Notes: generated by a model from the sequence alone, not told the origin. A stretch of 64,000 bases of DNA from Enterobacter bugandensis (GCF_900324475.1 NZ_LT992502.1:434001-498000), one strand, 5' to 3'. Shown: positions 42,911 to 54,207, counted from the first letter of the stretch. Made by a program: numbers and translations.

Positions 42911-44644
42911 GTGACAAAAATCCGCCAGTTATGTTTAGTCAGTGTATTGCTGACAAGCGGGGTTGCCAGCGCGGCGAATGTCCGTTTGCAGGTTGAGGGG
43001 TTATCCGGGACGCTGGAAAAAAACGTGCGTGCGCAGCTGTCGACCATCCAGAGCGATGAGGTGACGCCGGACCGGCGTTTTCGCGCGCGCGTGGATGACG
43101 CGATCCGTGAAGGGCTAAAAGCGCTGGGGTATTACGAACCCACCATTGATTTCGATCTCCGCCCGCCGCCAAAGAAGGGGCGTCAGGTGCTTATTGCCCG
43201 CGTCTCGCCGGGCGAGCCGGTGCTGATTGGCGGCACGAACGTCATCCTGCGCGGCGGTGCGCGCACCGACCGCGACTACCTGGACCTGCTCAGCACGCGG
43301 CCGAAAATCGGCACCGTGCTCAACCACGGTGACTACGACCACTTCAAAAAAGAGCTGACGAGCGTCTCTCTGCGCAAAGGCTACTTCGACAGCCAGTTCA
43401 ATAAAAGCCAGCTGGGCATCGCGCTGGAGCGACGTCAGGCCTTCTGGGATATTGACTACGACAGCGGTGAGCGCTACCGCTTTGGCGATGTAACGTTTGA
43501 AGGTTCGCAAATTCGTGAAGAATATCTGCAAAACCTCGTGCCGTTTAAAAAAGGCGATTACTACCAGTCGAGCGATCTTGCGGAGCTGAACCGTCGCCTC
43601 TCCGCTACCGGCTGGTTTAACTCCGTAGTTGTCGCACCGGAATTTGATAAGTCTCGCAAAACCAAGGTGTTGCCGCTGCACGGCGTTGTCTCGCCGCGCA
43701 CCGAGAACACCATTGAGACCGGTGTTGGCTACTCGACAGACGTCGGTCCGCGCGTGAAGACCTCCTGGAAAAAACCGTGGATGAACTCCTACGGCCACAG
43801 CCTGACCACCAGCGCCAGCATTTCCGCACCGGAACAGCAGCTTGATTTCAGCTATAAAATTCCGCTGCTGAAAAACCCGCTTGAGCAATATTACCTGGTG
43901 CAGGGCGGCTTTAAGCGTACCGATTTGAACGATACCGAGCAGGACTCGACAACGCTTGCGGTTTCACGCTTCTGGGATCTCTCCAGCGGCTGGCAGCGCG
44001 CCATTAACCTGCGCTGGAGCCTTGATCACTTTACCCAGGCAAACGTCACCAACACCACTATGCTGCTTTATCCGGGCGTGATGATCAGCCGTACCCGCTC
44101 GCGCGGCGGCCTGATGCCAACCTGGGGTGATTCACAGCGGTACTCTATCGACTACTCCAATACGATGTGGGGCTCTGACGTCGACTTCACGGTGGTGCAG
44201 GCGCAAAACGTCTGGATCCGCACGCTGTATGACAAACACCGCTTTGTAATGCGCGGCAATCTCGGCTGGATTGAGACGGGGGATTTCGAGCGCGTTCCGC
44301 CGGACCTGCGCTTCTTCGCCGGGGGCGACCGCAGCATTCGCGGGTATAAGTACAAATCGATCTCACCTGAAAACGAAAAAGGCCAGCTGACCGGGGCATC
44401 CAAACTGGCGACCGGATCGCTGGAGTATCAGTACAACGTCAGCGGCAAGTGGTGGGGAGCCATGTTTGTTGACGGTGGTGAAGCGGTGAACGATATCCGC
44501 CGCAGCGATTTCAAAACCGGTGCAGGCGTGGGCGTACGCTGGCAATCACCCGTCGGGCCCATCAAGCTCGACTTCGCCGTGCCGGTGGGCGACAAAGATG
44601 AACACGGATTACAGTTTTACATCGGTCTGGGGCCTGAATTATGA
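42911..44644 (+). CDS. tamA: Outer-membrane translocation/assembly module subunit TamA
   Basis: Omp85-family outer-membrane barrel that works with TamB in autotransporter assembly and phospholipid traffic. It is 577 aa as in E. coli, starting at GTG with AGGAG 6 bp upstream. The 49-codon extension upstream has no conservation. A signal peptide of 21 residues ([10 protein letters not shown] end) is followed by three POTRA domains (about 22-265) and a 16-strand barrel with the family motif [10 protein letters not shown]. The terminal strand ends [11 protein letters not shown]. The stop overlaps the tamB start in ATGA, giving coupled translation. Confidence 0.97.
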   Translation: MTKIRQLCLVSVLLTSGVASAANVRLQVEGLSGTLEKNVRAQLSTIQSDEVTPDRRFRARVDDAIREGLKALGYYEPTIDFDLRPPPKKGRQVLIARVSPGEPVLIGGTNVILRGGARTDRDYLDLLSTRPKIGTVLNHGDYDHFKKELTSVSLRKGYFDSQFNKSQLGIALERRQAFWDIDYDSGERYRFGDVTFEGSQIREEYLQNLVPFKKGDYYQSSDLAELNRRLSATGWFNSVVVAPEFDKSRKTKVLPLHGVVSPRTENTIETGVGYSTDVGPRVKTSWKKPWMNSYGHSLTTSASISAPEQQLDFSYKIPLLKNPLEQYYLVQGGFKRTDLNDTEQDSTTLAVSRFWDLSSGWQRAINLRWSLDHFTQANVTNTTMLLYPGVMISRTRSRGGLMPTWGDSQRYSIDYSNTMWGSDVDFTVVQAQNVWIRTLYDKHRFVMRGNLGWIETGDFERVPPDLRFFAGGDRSIRGYKYKSISPENEKGQLTGASKLATGSLEYQYNVSGKWWGAMFVDGGEAVNDIRRSDFKTGAGVGVRWQSPVGPIKLDFAVPVGDKDEHGLQFYIGLGPEL

Positions 44645-47600
44645 GTTTATGGAAGAAAATAAGCCTCGGGGTGCTGATTTTTATCGTGCTGCTGCTCGGT
44701 ACGGTGGCGTTTCTGGTGGGAACGACGACCGGGCTGCATCTGCTGTTTAACGCCGCGAACCGGTGGGTGCCGGGGCTGGAAATTGGTCAGGTAACGGGCG
44801 GCTGGCGCGACCTGCATCTGAAGAACATCCGCTACGAGCAGCCGGGCGTGGCGGTCAACGCCGGGGAATTCCATCTCGCGGTGAAGCTGGGCTGCCTGCG
44901 GGACAGCAAGCTCTGCGTGAACGATCTGTCGCTAAAAGACGTCAACGTGGCGATAGACTCAAAGAAAATGCCGAAGTCTGCGCCGGTTGAGGAAGAGGAC
45001 AGCGGCCCGCTGAATCTCTCCACGCCGTACCCGATTGCGCTCTATCGGGTGGCGCTCGATAACGTCAATATCAAAATCGACGACACCACCGTTTCGGTGA
45101 TGGATTTCACCTCCGGCCTGCGCTGGCAGGAGAAAAACCTCACCCTGACGCCAACCTCGCTGCAGGGGTTGCTGATCGCGCTGCCGAAAGTGGCGGACGT
45201 GGCGCAGGAAGAGATCGTCGAACCGAAGATCCAGAACCCGCAGCCGGAAGAGAAGCCGCTGGGCGAAACGCTGAAAGAACTCTTCTCGAAGCCTGTCCTG
45301 CCTGAAATGACCGACGTGCATCTGCCGCTGAACCTCAACATTGAGGAGTTCAAAGGCGAACAGCTGCGCCTGACCGGCGACACCGATCTGACGGTCTTTA
45401 ACATGCTGCTGAAAGTCAGCAGTATTGACGGCAACATGAAGCTCGACGCGCTGGATATCGATACCAACCAAGGCTCGGTGAACGCGTCAGGCAACGCCCT
45501 GCTGCGCGACAGCTGGCCGGTGGATATCACCCTCAATAGCGCCCTGAATATCGACCCGCTGAAGGGCGAAAAAGTGAAGGTTAAAGTGGGCGGGGCGCTG
45601 CGCGAGAAGCTGGATATCGGGGTGAATCTCTCCGGCCCGGTAGACATGGCCCTGCGCGCGCAAACCCAGCTGGCGGAAGCCGGGCTGCCGCTCAATCTGG
45701 AGGTTGTCAGCAAGCAGCTTTACTGGCCGTTTACCGGCGAAAAACAGTATCAGGCCGACGATCTGAAGCTGAAGCTGAGCGGCAAGATGACCGACTACAC
45801 GCTCTCGTTCCGCACTGCGGTGAAGGGGCAGGGCGTGCCGCCCGCGACCATCACGCTGGATGCAAAAGGCAACGAACAGCAGGTTAACCTCGACAAGCTG
45901 ACCGTCGCGGCGCTGGAAGGCAAAACGGAACTGACTGCGCTGCTCGACTGGCAGCAGGCGATCAGCTGGCGCGGCGAGCTGAAGCTGACGGGAATTAACA
46001 CCGCCAAAGAGGTGCCGGACTGGCCGTCGAAGCTGGACGGGCTGATCAAAACCCGCGGCAGCCTCTACGGCGGCACGTGGCAGATGGACGTGCCGGAAAT
46101 CAAGCTCACCGGGAACGTGAAGCAGAACAAGGTGAACGTTGAAGGCTCGGTGAAGGGCAACAGCTACCTGCAGTGGATTATCCCGGGACTGCACGTGGCG
46201 CTGGGCCGCAACATGGCGGATATCAAAGGCGAGCTGGGGGTAAAAGATCTCAATCTTGACGCCACCATCGACGCGCCGAATCTGGATAACGCCCTGCCGG
46301 GTCTGGGCGGTACGGCGAAAGGACTCCTGAAAGTGCGCGGCACCGTGGACGCGCCGCAGCTGCTGGCAGATATCACCGCCAACAATCTGCGCTGGCAGGA
46401 GCTGAGCGTTGCCCGCGTCCGCGTGGAAGGGGATGTGAAATCCACCGATCAGATCGGCGGCAACCTGAACCTGCGCGTGGAGCGCATTTCCCAGCCGGAC
46501 GTGAACATTAGCCTGGTGACTCTGGACGCCAAAGGGAACGAGAAGCAGCACGACCTCCAGCTGCGCGTGCAGGGCGAGCCCGTCTCCGGCCAGCTTCACC
46601 TGACCGGCAGCTTCGACCGGAAGGAAACGCGCTGGAAAGGAACGCTGGACAACACCCGCTTCAACACCCCGGTGGGGCCGCTGACGCTCTCGCGCTCCAT
46701 TGCGCTGGACTACCGCAACGCCGAGCAGAAGATCAGCATCGGGCCTCACTGCTGGACCAACCCGAACGCGGAGCTGTGCGTGCCGCAGACCATTGATGCG
46801 GGGGCGGAAGGGCGCGCGCAAATCAACCTGAACCGCTTCGATCTGGCGATGCTGAAACCGTTTATGCCGGACACCACGCAGGCCAGCGGCGTCTTCAGCG
46901 GGAAAGCCGATGTCGCCTGGGATACCACCAAAGAGGGGCTGCCGCAGGGCAGCGTCACGCTTTCCGGGCGCAACGTGAAGGTAACGCAGGAGGTGAACGA
47001 CGCGCCGCTGCCGGTGGCCTTCGACACCCTGAATGTGAGTGCAGACCTGCATAACAACCGTGCGGAGCTGGGGTGGCTTATCCGTCTGACCAACAACGGC
47101 CAGATGGACGGGCAGATACAGATTACCGATCCGCAGGGGCGGCGCAATCTGGGCGGCAACGTCAATATTCGTAACTTCAACCTGGCGATGGTCAACCCGA
47201 TCTTCGCCCGCGGGGAAAAAGCCGAGGGCATGGTGAATGCCAACCTGCGTCTGGCGGGCAACGCGCAAAGCCCTCAGCTGTTCGGTCAGCTGCGGCTCAG
47301 CGGTGTGGATATCGACGGTAACTTTATGCCATTCGATATGCAGCCCAGCCAGATTGCGATGAACTTCAACGGCATGAGCTCGACGCTGAACGGCTCGGTA
47401 TTAACTCAGCAGGGGCAAATCAACCTGAGCGGCGACGCGGACTGGAGCCAGCTCGACAACTGGCGCGCCCGTATTGCCGCGAAAGGCAGTAAGGTGCGCA
47501 TCACCGTACCGCCAATGGTGCGCCTGGACGTCTCGCCGGACGTGGTCTTTGAGGCGACGCCAAGCCTCTTCACCCTGGATGGCCGCGTGGACGTGCCGTG

Positions 47601-48417
47601 GGCGCGCATAGTGGTTCACGAGGTGCCGGAAAGCGCGGTCGGCGTCTCCAGTGATGAAGTTATGCTCAATGAAAATCTGAAACCTGCCGAAGAGAAGAGC
47701 GCTGGCATACCGATTAATAGTAACCTTATTGTACATGTGGGAAATAACGTGCGGTTGGATGCGTTTGGGCTGAAGGCGAGGCTCACGGGCGACCTGAAAG
47801 TGGCGCAGGATAAACAAGGGCTTGGCCTCAACGGGCAGATCAATATTCCTGAAGGGCGTTTTCATGCCTATGGTCAGGATCTGATTGTCCGTAAAGGCGA
47901 GCTGCTGTTCTCCGGCCCACCGGATCAACCGCTGTTGAACATCGAAGCGATTCGTAACCCGGAAGCGACGGAAAACGACGTCATTGCTGGCGTACGCGTC
48001 ACCGGCTCTGCCGACGAACCGAAGGCGGAGATCTTCTCCGACCCGGCGATGTCGCAGCAGGAAGCCCTCTCTTATCTGCTGCGCGGACAAGGTCTGGACA
48101 GCGGACAAAGCGACAGTGCGGCGATGACCTCAATGTTGGTCGGTCTGGGGGTTGCACAAAGTGGGCAGGTTGTGGGTAAAATCGGCGAGACGTTCGGCGT
48201 AAGCAATCTGGCGCTGGACACCCAGGGCGTGGGTGACTCCTCGCAGGTGGTGGTCAGCGGCTATGTACTGCCGGGTCTGCAGGTAAAATATGGTGTGGGG
48301 ATCTTTGACTCACTGGCAACACTCACGTTACGCTATCGCCTGATGCCTAAGCTATATCTGGAAGCAGTGTCCGGCGTAGACCAGGCACTTGATCTGCTCT
48401 ATCAGTTTGAGTTTTAG
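44641..48417 (+). CDS. tamB: Translocation/assembly module protein TamB
   Basis: Very large AsmA-like protein (1258 aa, 1259 in E. coli) anchored in the inner membrane by an N-terminal TM (about residues 7-29). It spans the periplasm as a long beta-taco/beta-helix that carries lipids toward TamA. The C-terminal DUF490 domain (about 920-1258) docks to TamA POTRA1. No internal frameshift is seen over 3.8 kb. It overlaps tamA by 4 bp, and ytfP starts 2 bp after its stop. Confidence 0.97.
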   Translation: MSLWKKISLGVLIFIVLLLGTVAFLVGTTTGLHLLFNAANRWVPGLEIGQVTGGWRDLHLKNIRYEQPGVAVNAGEFHLAVKLGCLRDSKLCVNDLSLKDVNVAIDSKKMPKSAPVEEEDSGPLNLSTPYPIALYRVALDNVNIKIDDTTVSVMDFTSGLRWQEKNLTLTPTSLQGLLIALPKVADVAQEEIVEPKIQNPQPEEKPLGETLKELFSKPVLPEMTDVHLPLNLNIEEFKGEQLRLTGDTDLTVFNMLLKVSSIDGNMKLDALDIDTNQGSVNASGNALLRDSWPVDITLNSALNIDPLKGEKVKVKVGGALREKLDIGVNLSGPVDMALRAQTQLAEAGLPLNLEVVSKQLYWPFTGEKQYQADDLKLKLSGKMTDYTLSFRTAVKGQGVPPATITLDAKGNEQQVNLDKLTVAALEGKTELTALLDWQQAISWRGELKLTGINTAKEVPDWPSKLDGLIKTRGSLYGGTWQMDVPEIKLTGNVKQNKVNVEGSVKGNSYLQWIIPGLHVALGRNMADIKGELGVKDLNLDATIDAPNLDNALPGLGGTAKGLLKVRGTVDAPQLLADITANNLRWQELSVARVRVEGDVKSTDQIGGNLNLRVERISQPDVNISLVTLDAKGNEKQHDLQLRVQGEPVSGQLHLTGSFDRKETRWKGTLDNTRFNTPVGPLTLSRSIALDYRNAEQKISIGPHCWTNPNAELCVPQTIDAGAEGRAQINLNRFDLAMLKPFMPDTTQASGVFSGKADVAWDTTKEGLPQGSVTLSGRNVKVTQEVNDAPLPVAFDTLNVSADLHNNRAELGWLIRLTNNGQMDGQIQITDPQGRRNLGGNVNIRNFNLAMVNPIFARGEKAEGMVNANLRLAGNAQSPQLFGQLRLSGVDIDGNFMPFDMQPSQIAMNFNGMSSTLNGSVLTQQGQINLSGDADWSQLDNWRARIAAKGSKVRITVPPMVRLDVSPDVVFEATPSLFTLDGRVDVPWARIVVHEVPESAVGVSSDEVMLNENLKPAEEKSAGIPINSNLIVHVGNNVRLDAFGLKARLTGDLKVAQDKQGLGLNGQINIPEGRFHAYGQDLIVRKGELLFSGPPDQPLLNIEAIRNPEATENDVIAGVRVTGSADEPKAEIFSDPAMSQQEALSYLLRGQGLDSGQSDSAAMTSMLVGLGVAQSGQVVGKIGETFGVSNLALDTQGVGDSSQVVVSGYVLPGLQVKYGVGIFDSLATLTLRYRLMPKLYLEAVSGVDQALDLLYQFEF

Positions 48418-48419
48418 CA

Positions 48420-48764
48420 ATGCGAATATTTGTCTACGGCAGTTTACGAACCAGGCAAGGCAACAGTCACTGGATGACCAATGCCCAGCTACTGGGGAAT
48501 TACAATATCGAGAACTACCAGTTGTACAGCCTGGGCCACTATCCAGGCGCGGTTCCCGGCGAAGGAACAGTACAGGGTGAAGTTTATCGTATTGATAATG
48601 CTACACTTGCCGAACTTGATGCCTTGCGCACCAGGGGCGGTGAATACGCTCGCCAGTTGATCCAGACACCGTACGGAAGCGCGTGGATGTATGTCTACCA
48701 GCGTCCGGTCGACGGGTTAACGCGGATTGTAAGCGGTAACTGGTTAGACAGAGACCAGTACTGA
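48420..48764 (+). CDS. ytfP: Gamma-glutamylcyclotransferase-like protein YtfP
   Basis: A 114-aa GGCT/AIG2-fold protein beginning MRIFVYGSLRTRQGN, with the substrate-loop motif YGSLR and the Glu-containing EYARQLIQT region. The biochemical role is not established; relatives act on gamma-glutamyl amino acids. The 2-bp gap after tamB implies the same transcript. It is followed by a bidirectional terminator shared with ppa. Confidence 0.93.
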   Translation: MRIFVYGSLRTRQGNSHWMTNAQLLGNYNIENYQLYSLGHYPGAVPGEGTVQGEVYRIDNATLAELDALRTRGGEYARQLIQTPYGSAWMYVYQRPVDGLTRIVSGNWLDRDQY

Positions 48765-48770
48765 AAAACG

Positions 48771-48800
48771 ACAACGCCACCGTGAGGTGGCGTTGTTTTT
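48771..48800. terminator. Bidirectional terminator between ytfP and ppa
   Basis: An 11-bp perfect stem (ACAACGCCACC with its complement) around GTGA, followed by six T. Confidence 0.9.
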
Positions 48801-48818
48801 TGTGTCTGGCAGTAAGAA

Positions 48819-49349
48819 TTACTTCTTAGCAGCGCGTTCGAAGGAGGCGATGATTTCTGCTTTCGCCGCTTCTGCGTTGTCCCAGCCGTCAACCTTAACC
48901 CATTTACCTTTTTCGAGGTCTTTGTAGTGCTCGAAGAAGTGGGCGATCTGCGCTTTCAGCAGCTCTGGCAGGTCATTCACATCTTTAATGTGATCGTACT
49001 CTTTGCTCAGCTTGGTGTGCGGTACCGCAACTAGCTTCGCATCTTCACCCGCTTCGTCAGTCATCTTCAGCACGCCAACAGGACGGCAGCGAATGACGGA
49101 GCCTGGCTGCAGTGGGTATGGCGTTGGAACCAGCACGTCAACCGGGTCACCGTCCAGAGACAGGGTGTGGTTGATGTAGCCGTAGTTGCACGGATAGAAC
49201 ATGGCGGTAGACATGAAACGGTCAACGAACAGCGCACCGGTGTCTTTGTCGATTTCGTATTTGATTGGATCTGCGTTGGCCGGGATTTCAATAACAACGT
49301 AGATGTCTTCTGGCAGTTCTTTACCCGCTGGGACGTTGAGTAAGCTCAT
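48819..49349 (-). CDS. ppa: Inorganic pyrophosphatase Ppa
   Basis: Essential soluble family I pyrophosphatase that pulls biosynthetic reactions by hydrolysing PPi. It is 176 aa, identical in length to E. coli. The metal-binding signature DGDPVDVLV and YPCNYGYIN are visible. I start at [13 protein letters not shown]; the 50 upstream in-frame codons are unconserved promoter/leader sequence. It is divergent from ytfQ across 309 bp. Confidence 0.98.
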   Translation of the reverse strand: MSLLNVPAGKELPEDIYVVIEIPANADPIKYEIDKDTGALFVDRFMSTAMFYPCNYGYINHTLSLDGDPVDVLVPTPYPLQPGSVIRCRPVGVLKMTDEAGEDAKLVAVPHTKLSKEYDHIKDVNDLPELLKAQIAHFFEHYKDLEKGKWVKVDGWDNAEAAKAEIIASFERAAKK

Positions 49350-49566
49350 GTCGGTGTCCTTTAAAATGGATGGTAAACAAGTGGCAGGTATTATAGCCAA
49401 CTCACGCTGAATGTCTCCGCCTCTTTTCGCTTTCTCTCCCCGCAAGCCCCACTTTTCAGACCGTTTCCATGACAGGAAAATCCATAAACTCAGCCGCATT
49501 TTTAATGGTGAAATGAAAGCGATTACAAACTTGTGATTAACATTTTATTCACTTTCCTGAAGTGTG

Positions 49567-49587
49567 ATGTAACGCAATTCGTTACAT
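49567..49587. promoter_or_regulatory. Palindromic operator-like site upstream of ytfQ
   Basis: ATGTAACG-CAATT-CGTTACAT is a perfect 8-bp inverted repeat, 72 bp before the ytfQ start. It resembles operators of LacI/GntR-type repressors, but the spacing does not fit the GalR consensus. The cognate regulator is unknown. The remainder of the ppa-ytfQ gap holds no gene. Confidence 0.5.
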
Positions 49588-49658
49588 ATTTCATTGGCTA
49601 TAGTCATTTCGCAGAACATCTTTTAACCAACAATAAACACCCCTACGAGGACGTTCAT

Positions 49659-50615
49659 ATGTGGAAGCGCTTACTTCTTGTCACAGCAGTTTCGGCAGCC
49701 ATGTCGTCTATGGCGATGGCCGCTCCCTTAACCGTAGGTTTTTCGCAAGTTGGCTCTGAATCCGGCTGGCGTGCGGCGGAAACCAACGTTGCGAAAAGCG
49801 AGGCCCAGAAACGCGGCATCACCCTGAAAATCGCCGATGGTCAGCAAAAGCAGGAAAACCAGATCAAAGCCGTGCGCTCGTTTATCGCCCAGGGCGTGGA
49901 TGCCATCTTTATTGCACCAGTGGTGGCGACCGGCTGGGAACCGGTTCTGAAGGAAGCGAAAGACGCTGAAATTCCGGTCTTCCTGCTCGACCGTTCCATC
50001 GATGTTAAAGACAAATCTCTCTATATGACCACCGTCACCGCTAATAACGTGCTTGAAGGGCAGTTAATTGGCGACTGGCTGATTAAACAGGTCGACGGCA
50101 AGCCGTGTAACGTCGTTGAACTGCAGGGCACCGTCGGTGCGAGCGTAGCCATTGACCGTAAGAAAGGCTTTGCTGAGGCCATTGCCAAAGCGCCAAACAT
50201 CAAGATTATCCGCTCCCAGTCCGGCGACTTTACCCGCAGTAAGGGTAAAGAGGTCATGGAGAGCTTTATCAAGGCTGAAAACAACGGCAAGAATATCTGC
50301 ATGGTTTACGCCCACAACGATGACATGGCGATCGGGGCGATTCAGGCGATTAAAGAAGCGGGCCTGAAGCCGGGCAAAGATATCCTCACCGGCTCTATCG
50401 ACGGCGTGCCGGACATCTACAAAGCGATGATCGACGGTGAAGCCAATGCCAGCGTCGAGCTGACGCCGAACATGGCGGGACCGGCATTCGACGCGCTGGA
50501 GAAATTCAAGAAAGACGGCACGATGCCTGAGAAGGTGACCGTCACCAAGTCCACGCTCTACCTGCCTGATACAGCGAAAGAAGAGTTAGAGAAGAAGAAA
50601 AATATGGGCTACTGA
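49659..50615 (+). CDS. ytfQ: Galactofuranose ABC transporter, periplasmic binding protein YtfQ
   Basis: Periplasmic sugar-binding protein (LacI-like type I fold) that delivers D-galactofuranose (also galactopyranose) to YtfT/YjfF. It is 318 aa. The signal peptide MWKRLLLVTAVSAAMSSMAMA is cleaved before APLTVGFSQVG. I start at MWKRLL, with TACGAGGA upstream; 42 earlier codons are not conserved. It matches E. coli YtfQ almost residue for residue. It is first in the operon ytfQ-ytfR-ytfT-yjfF. Confidence 0.97.
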   Translation: MWKRLLLVTAVSAAMSSMAMAAPLTVGFSQVGSESGWRAAETNVAKSEAQKRGITLKIADGQQKQENQIKAVRSFIAQGVDAIFIAPVVATGWEPVLKEAKDAEIPVFLLDRSIDVKDKSLYMTTVTANNVLEGQLIGDWLIKQVDGKPCNVVELQGTVGASVAIDRKKGFAEAIAKAPNIKIIRSQSGDFTRSKGKEVMESFIKAENNGKNICMVYAHNDDMAIGAIQAIKEAGLKPGKDILTGSIDGVPDIYKAMIDGEANASVELTPNMAGPAFDALEKFKKDGTMPEKVTVTKSTLYLPDTAKEELEKKKNMGY

Positions 50616-50627
50616 TCCAGTGAAATT

Positions 50628-50653
50628 GCCGGGTGGCGCTGCGCTTACCCGGC
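50628..50653. repeat. REP unit between ytfQ and ytfR
   Basis: GCCGGGTGGCGCTGCGC then TTACCCGGC. Its place after the binding-protein gene may stabilise ytfQ mRNA and raise its expression over the membrane components, as REP does in malE-malF. Confidence 0.78.
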
Positions 50654-50680
50654 CTACGGGAACGTGCCGGGGACATGAAT

Positions 50681-52183
50681 ATGAAAACTGAACAACACCA
50701 GGAAATCCTCCGCACAGAGGGCTTGAGTAAATTCTTCCCCGGCGTAAAGGCGCTGGATAGCGTTGATTTCAGCCTGCGGCGCGGTGAGATCATGGCGCTG
50801 CTGGGTGAGAACGGCGCGGGAAAATCGACGCTGATTAAATCGCTGACCGGCGTTTATCACGCCGATCGCGGCACCATCTGGCTGGAAGGCAACGCCATTT
50901 CGCCAAAAAATACCGCCCACGCCCAGCAGCTGGGGATCGGGACGGTTTACCAGGAAGTGAACCTGCTGCCGAATATGTCGGTGGCGGACAACCTGTTTAT
51001 TGGCCGCGAGCCACGCCGCTTTGGCCTGCTGCGCCGCAAAGAGATGGAGGCGCGTGCCACGAAGCTGATGGAGTCCTACGGCTTCTCCCTCGACGTCCGC
51101 GAGCCGCTGAACCGCTTTTCCGTGGCGATGCAGCAGATCGTCGCCATCTGTCGCGCGATCGATCTCTCTGCGAAGGTGCTGATCCTCGATGAACCCACCG
51201 CCAGCCTCGATACCCAGGAAGTGGAGATGCTCTTCACCCTGATGCGCCAGCTGCGCGATCAGGGCGTGAGCCTGATCTTCGTCACGCACTTTCTCGATCA
51301 GGTGTATGAGGTGAGCGACCGCATTACGGTGCTGCGCAACGGCAGCTTTGTCGGCTGCCGCGAAACCCGCGAGCTGCCGCAGATCGAGCTGGTGAAAATG
51401 ATGCTGGGCCGCGAGCTGGAAACCAACGCGCTCCAGCGTGCGGGCCGTACGCTGCTGAGCGAAAAACCGGTTGCCGCGTTCAGCGATTACGGCAAGAAAG
51501 GCGTGATATCGCCGTTTAACCTTGAGGTGCGTCCCGGCGAAATTGTCGGGCTGGCGGGCCTGCTGGGCTCGGGCCGAACCGAAACCGCCGAGGTGATCTT
51601 CGGGATCAAGCCTGCCGACAGCGGCACCGCGCTGATCAAGGGCAAACCGCAAACCCTGCGATCGCCGCATCAGGCCTCCTGTCTGGGCGTTGGCTTCTGC
51701 CCGGAAGACCGGAAAACGGACGGCATCATTGCCGCCGCCTCGGTGCGGGAAAATATCATCCTGGCCCTGCAGGCCCAGCGCGGCTGGCTGCGCCCGATCC
51801 CTCGTAAAGAGCAAAACGCCATCGCCGAGCGCTTTATCCGCCAGCTCGGCATCCGCACCCCGAGCGCGGAACAGCCGATTGAATTTCTCTCCGGCGGTAA
51901 CCAGCAGAAGGTGCTGCTCTCCCGCTGGCTGCTGACCAAACCGCAGTTCCTGATCCTTGACGAGCCGACGCGCGGTATCGACGTGGGCGCGCACGCCGAA
52001 ATTATCCGGCTTATCGAAACGCTCTGTGCGGACGGGCTGGCCCTGCTGGTTATCTCATCCGAGCTGGAGGAGCTGGTGGGCTATGCCGATCGCGTCATCA
52101 TCATGCGCGATCGCAAACAGGTGGCAGAGATCCCGCTGGATAAACTGTCCGTTCCGGCAATCATGAATGCCATCGCGGCGTAA
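50681..52183 (+). CDS. ytfR: Galactofuranose ABC transporter ATPase YtfR
   Basis: Double-ATPase subunit of the sugar (CUT2) class. It is 500 aa as in E. coli. The first nucleotide-binding domain has Walker A GENGAGKST and Walker B VLILDEPTASLD. The second has the degenerate Walker A region LLGSGRTETAE, the signature LSGGNQQKVLLSRWL and Walker B LILDEPTRGIDVGAH, as usual in CUT2 proteins. I start at ATG 50681, the family length; ATG 50675 and a GTG further up are alternatives. It follows ytfQ after the REP unit. Confidence 0.96.
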   Translation: MKTEQHQEILRTEGLSKFFPGVKALDSVDFSLRRGEIMALLGENGAGKSTLIKSLTGVYHADRGTIWLEGNAISPKNTAHAQQLGIGTVYQEVNLLPNMSVADNLFIGREPRRFGLLRRKEMEARATKLMESYGFSLDVREPLNRFSVAMQQIVAICRAIDLSAKVLILDEPTASLDTQEVEMLFTLMRQLRDQGVSLIFVTHFLDQVYEVSDRITVLRNGSFVGCRETRELPQIELVKMMLGRELETNALQRAGRTLLSEKPVAAFSDYGKKGVISPFNLEVRPGEIVGLAGLLGSGRTETAEVIFGIKPADSGTALIKGKPQTLRSPHQASCLGVGFCPEDRKTDGIIAAASVRENIILALQAQRGWLRPIPRKEQNAIAERFIRQLGIRTPSAEQPIEFLSGGNQQKVLLSRWLLTKPQFLILDEPTRGIDVGAHAEIIRLIETLCADGLALLVISSELEELVGYADRVIIMRDRKQVAEIPLDKLSVPAIMNAIAA

Positions 52184-52193
52184 GGAGTGAATC

Positions 52194-53219
52194 GTGATGT
52201 CCCGTTCGCTTTCGCAAACCGGTGAGTCAAAGCGCCGCTTTAGCTGGCCAACCGGCACGCCGCAAATTGCAGCGCTGCTGGTGGTGCTGCTGGTAGATAG
52301 CCTTGTCGCACCGCATTTCTTCCAGATTATTGTTCAGGATGGCCGCCTGTTTGGCAGCCCGATCGATATTTTAAACCGCGCCGCGCCCGTGGCGCTGCTG
52401 GCGATTGGGATGACGCTGGTGATCGCCACCGGCGGAATAGATCTCTCCGTCGGCGCGGTGATGGCTATCGCCGGGGCCACGGCAGCCTCAATGACCGTGG
52501 CCGGTCACAGCCTGCCGGTGGTACTGCTAGCGGCCTTAGGCACCGGCGTGCTGGCCGGACTATGGAACGGCATTCTGGTGGCGGTGCTGAAAATTCAGCC
52601 CTTTGTCGCTACGCTGATCCTGATGGTGGCCGGGCGCGGGGTCGCACAGCTGATCACCTCGGGGCAGATTGTTACCTTCAACTCTCCGAGCCTGGCATGG
52701 CTTGGCAGCGGTAACCTTCTGTTCTTCCCGACGCCAGTGATTATTGCCCTGGTCACGCTTATTGTCTTTTGGCTCTTCACCCGCAAAACGGCGCTCGGGA
52801 TGTTTATTGAGGCGGTGGGGATCAACATTCGCGCCGCGCGCAACGCCGGGGTCAACACCCGCCTGATGGTGATGCTGACCTACGTGCTGAGCGGCGTCTG
52901 CGCCGCCATTGCCGGTGTCATCGTCGCCGCCGATATTCGCGGGGCCGATGCCAATAACGCCGGGCTCTGGCTGGAGCTGGATGCGATCCTCGCGGTGGTG
53001 ATCGGCGGCGGGTCGCTGATGGGCGGGCGCTTTAACCTGCTGCTCTCGGTGATCGGCGCGCTGATCATTCAGGGCATGAACACCGGGATCCTGCTCTCGG
53101 GATTCCAGCCGGAACTCAACCAGGTGGTAAAAGCGGTAGTTGTACTCTGCGTGCTGATCGTCCAGTCGCCGCGCTTTGTCAGCATCATTAAGGGGATCCG
53201 TGGCCATGATAAAACGTAA
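52194..53219 (+). CDS. ytfT: Galactofuranose ABC transporter permease YtfT
   Basis: BPD_transp_2 (ribose-type) permease of 341 aa with about 8-10 TM segments. The conserved GMTLVIATGGIDLSVGAV is the permease-family motif. It starts GTG-ATG; the first codon 52194 (AAGGAG 7 bp upstream) gives the usual MM start and length, and ATG 52197 is equally possible. It pairs with YjfF to form a heterodimeric channel and overlaps yjfF by 14 bp. Confidence 0.96.
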   Translation: MMSRSLSQTGESKRRFSWPTGTPQIAALLVVLLVDSLVAPHFFQIIVQDGRLFGSPIDILNRAAPVALLAIGMTLVIATGGIDLSVGAVMAIAGATAASMTVAGHSLPVVLLAALGTGVLAGLWNGILVAVLKIQPFVATLILMVAGRGVAQLITSGQIVTFNSPSLAWLGSGNLLFFPTPVIIALVTLIVFWLFTRKTALGMFIEAVGINIRAARNAGVNTRLMVMLTYVLSGVCAAIAGVIVAADIRGADANNAGLWLELDAILAVVIGGGSLMGGRFNLLLSVIGALIIQGMNTGILLSGFQPELNQVVKAVVVLCVLIVQSPRFVSIIKGIRGHDKT

Positions 53220-54207
53220 TTTACCGTTAATGATCACGCTGGGTGTGTTTGTGCTGGGGTATCTCTACTGCCTCACGCAGTTCCCCGGTTTTGCCTCAAC
53301 GCGCGTGATCTGCAACATTCTGACGGACAACGCCTTTTTAGGCATTATCGCCGTCGGCATGACCTTTGTGATCCTCTCCGGCGGGATCGATCTCTCCGTC
53401 GGCTCGGTGATCGCGTTCACGGGGGTATTCCTCGCGAAGGCGATCGGTTTCTGGGGCATCTCGCCGCTGGTGGCGTTTCCGCTGGTGCTGGTGATGGGCT
53501 GCGCGTTTGGCGCCTTTATGGGGCTGCTGATCGACGCGCTGAAAATTCCGGCCTTTATCATCACGCTGGCCGGGATGTTTTTCCTGCGCGGCGTAAGTTA
53601 TCTGGTTTCTGAGGAGTCGATTCCGATTAACCATCCGGTGTATGACACGCTCTCCAGCCTGGCGTGGAAAATTCCCGGCGGCGGTCGCCTGAGCGCGATG
53701 GGGCTGCTGATGCTGGGCGTGGTGGTGATTGGCATTTTCCTCGCCCACCGCACCCGGTTCGGCAATCAGGTATACGCCATTGGCGGCAACGCCACGTCGG
53801 CCAACCTGATGGGGATCTCAACTCGCAGCACCACCATCCGCATCTATATGCTTTCGACCGGCCTGGCAACGCTGGCGGGTATTGTCTTCTCGGTGTATAC
53901 CCAGGCGGGCTATGCCCTTGCAGGCGTCGGCGTGGAACTGGATGCAATTGCTTCTGTGGTTATCGGCGGCACGCTGCTCAGCGGCGGTGTAGGGACGGTG
54001 CTGGGGACGCTGTTCGGCGTCGCGATTCAGGGGCTGATACAAACCTATATCAACTTTGACGGCACGCTCAGCTCGTGGTGGACGAAGATCGCCATTGGCA
54101 TTCTGCTGTTTATTTTTATTGCCCTGCAGCGGGGGCTGACGGTGCTCTGGGAGAACCGTCAAAGCTCGCCTGTTACCCGCGTAAACACATCGGTAACAGA
54201 GCGATAA
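53206..54207 (+). CDS. yjfF: Galactofuranose ABC transporter permease YjfF
   Basis: Second ribose-type permease, 333 aa (331 in E. coli), with the motif GMTFVILSGGIDLSVGSV. I start at MIKRNLPLMITLGV, with AAGGGG upstream, inside the end of ytfT. The ten upstream codons are out of the family. It is last in the ytfQRT-yjfF operon. The 93 bp to the next gene include a TATTTCTCGC...CCGGAAATAAT leader, and I see no clear terminator. Confidence 0.96.
   Translation: MIKRNLPLMITLGVFVLGYLYCLTQFPGFASTRVICNILTDNAFLGIIAVGMTFVILSGGIDLSVGSVIAFTGVFLAKAIGFWGISPLVAFPLVLVMGCAFGAFMGLLIDALKIPAFIITLAGMFFLRGVSYLVSEESIPINHPVYDTLSSLAWKIPGGGRLSAMGLLMLGVVVIGIFLAHRTRFGNQVYAIGGNATSANLMGISTRSTTIRIYMLSTGLATLAGIVFSVYTQAGYALAGVGVELDAIASVVIGGTLLSGGVGTVLGTLFGVAIQGLIQTYINFDGTLSSWWTKIAIGILLFIFIALQRGLTVLWENRQSSPVTRVNTSVTER

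Noticed and set aside
45487..47268. A 593-codon minus-strand open frame inside tamB
   Set aside because: It is a codon-bias shadow of a long, clearly conserved gene. The composition is His/Arg/Gln-rich, and there is no ribosome site or recognisable domain.
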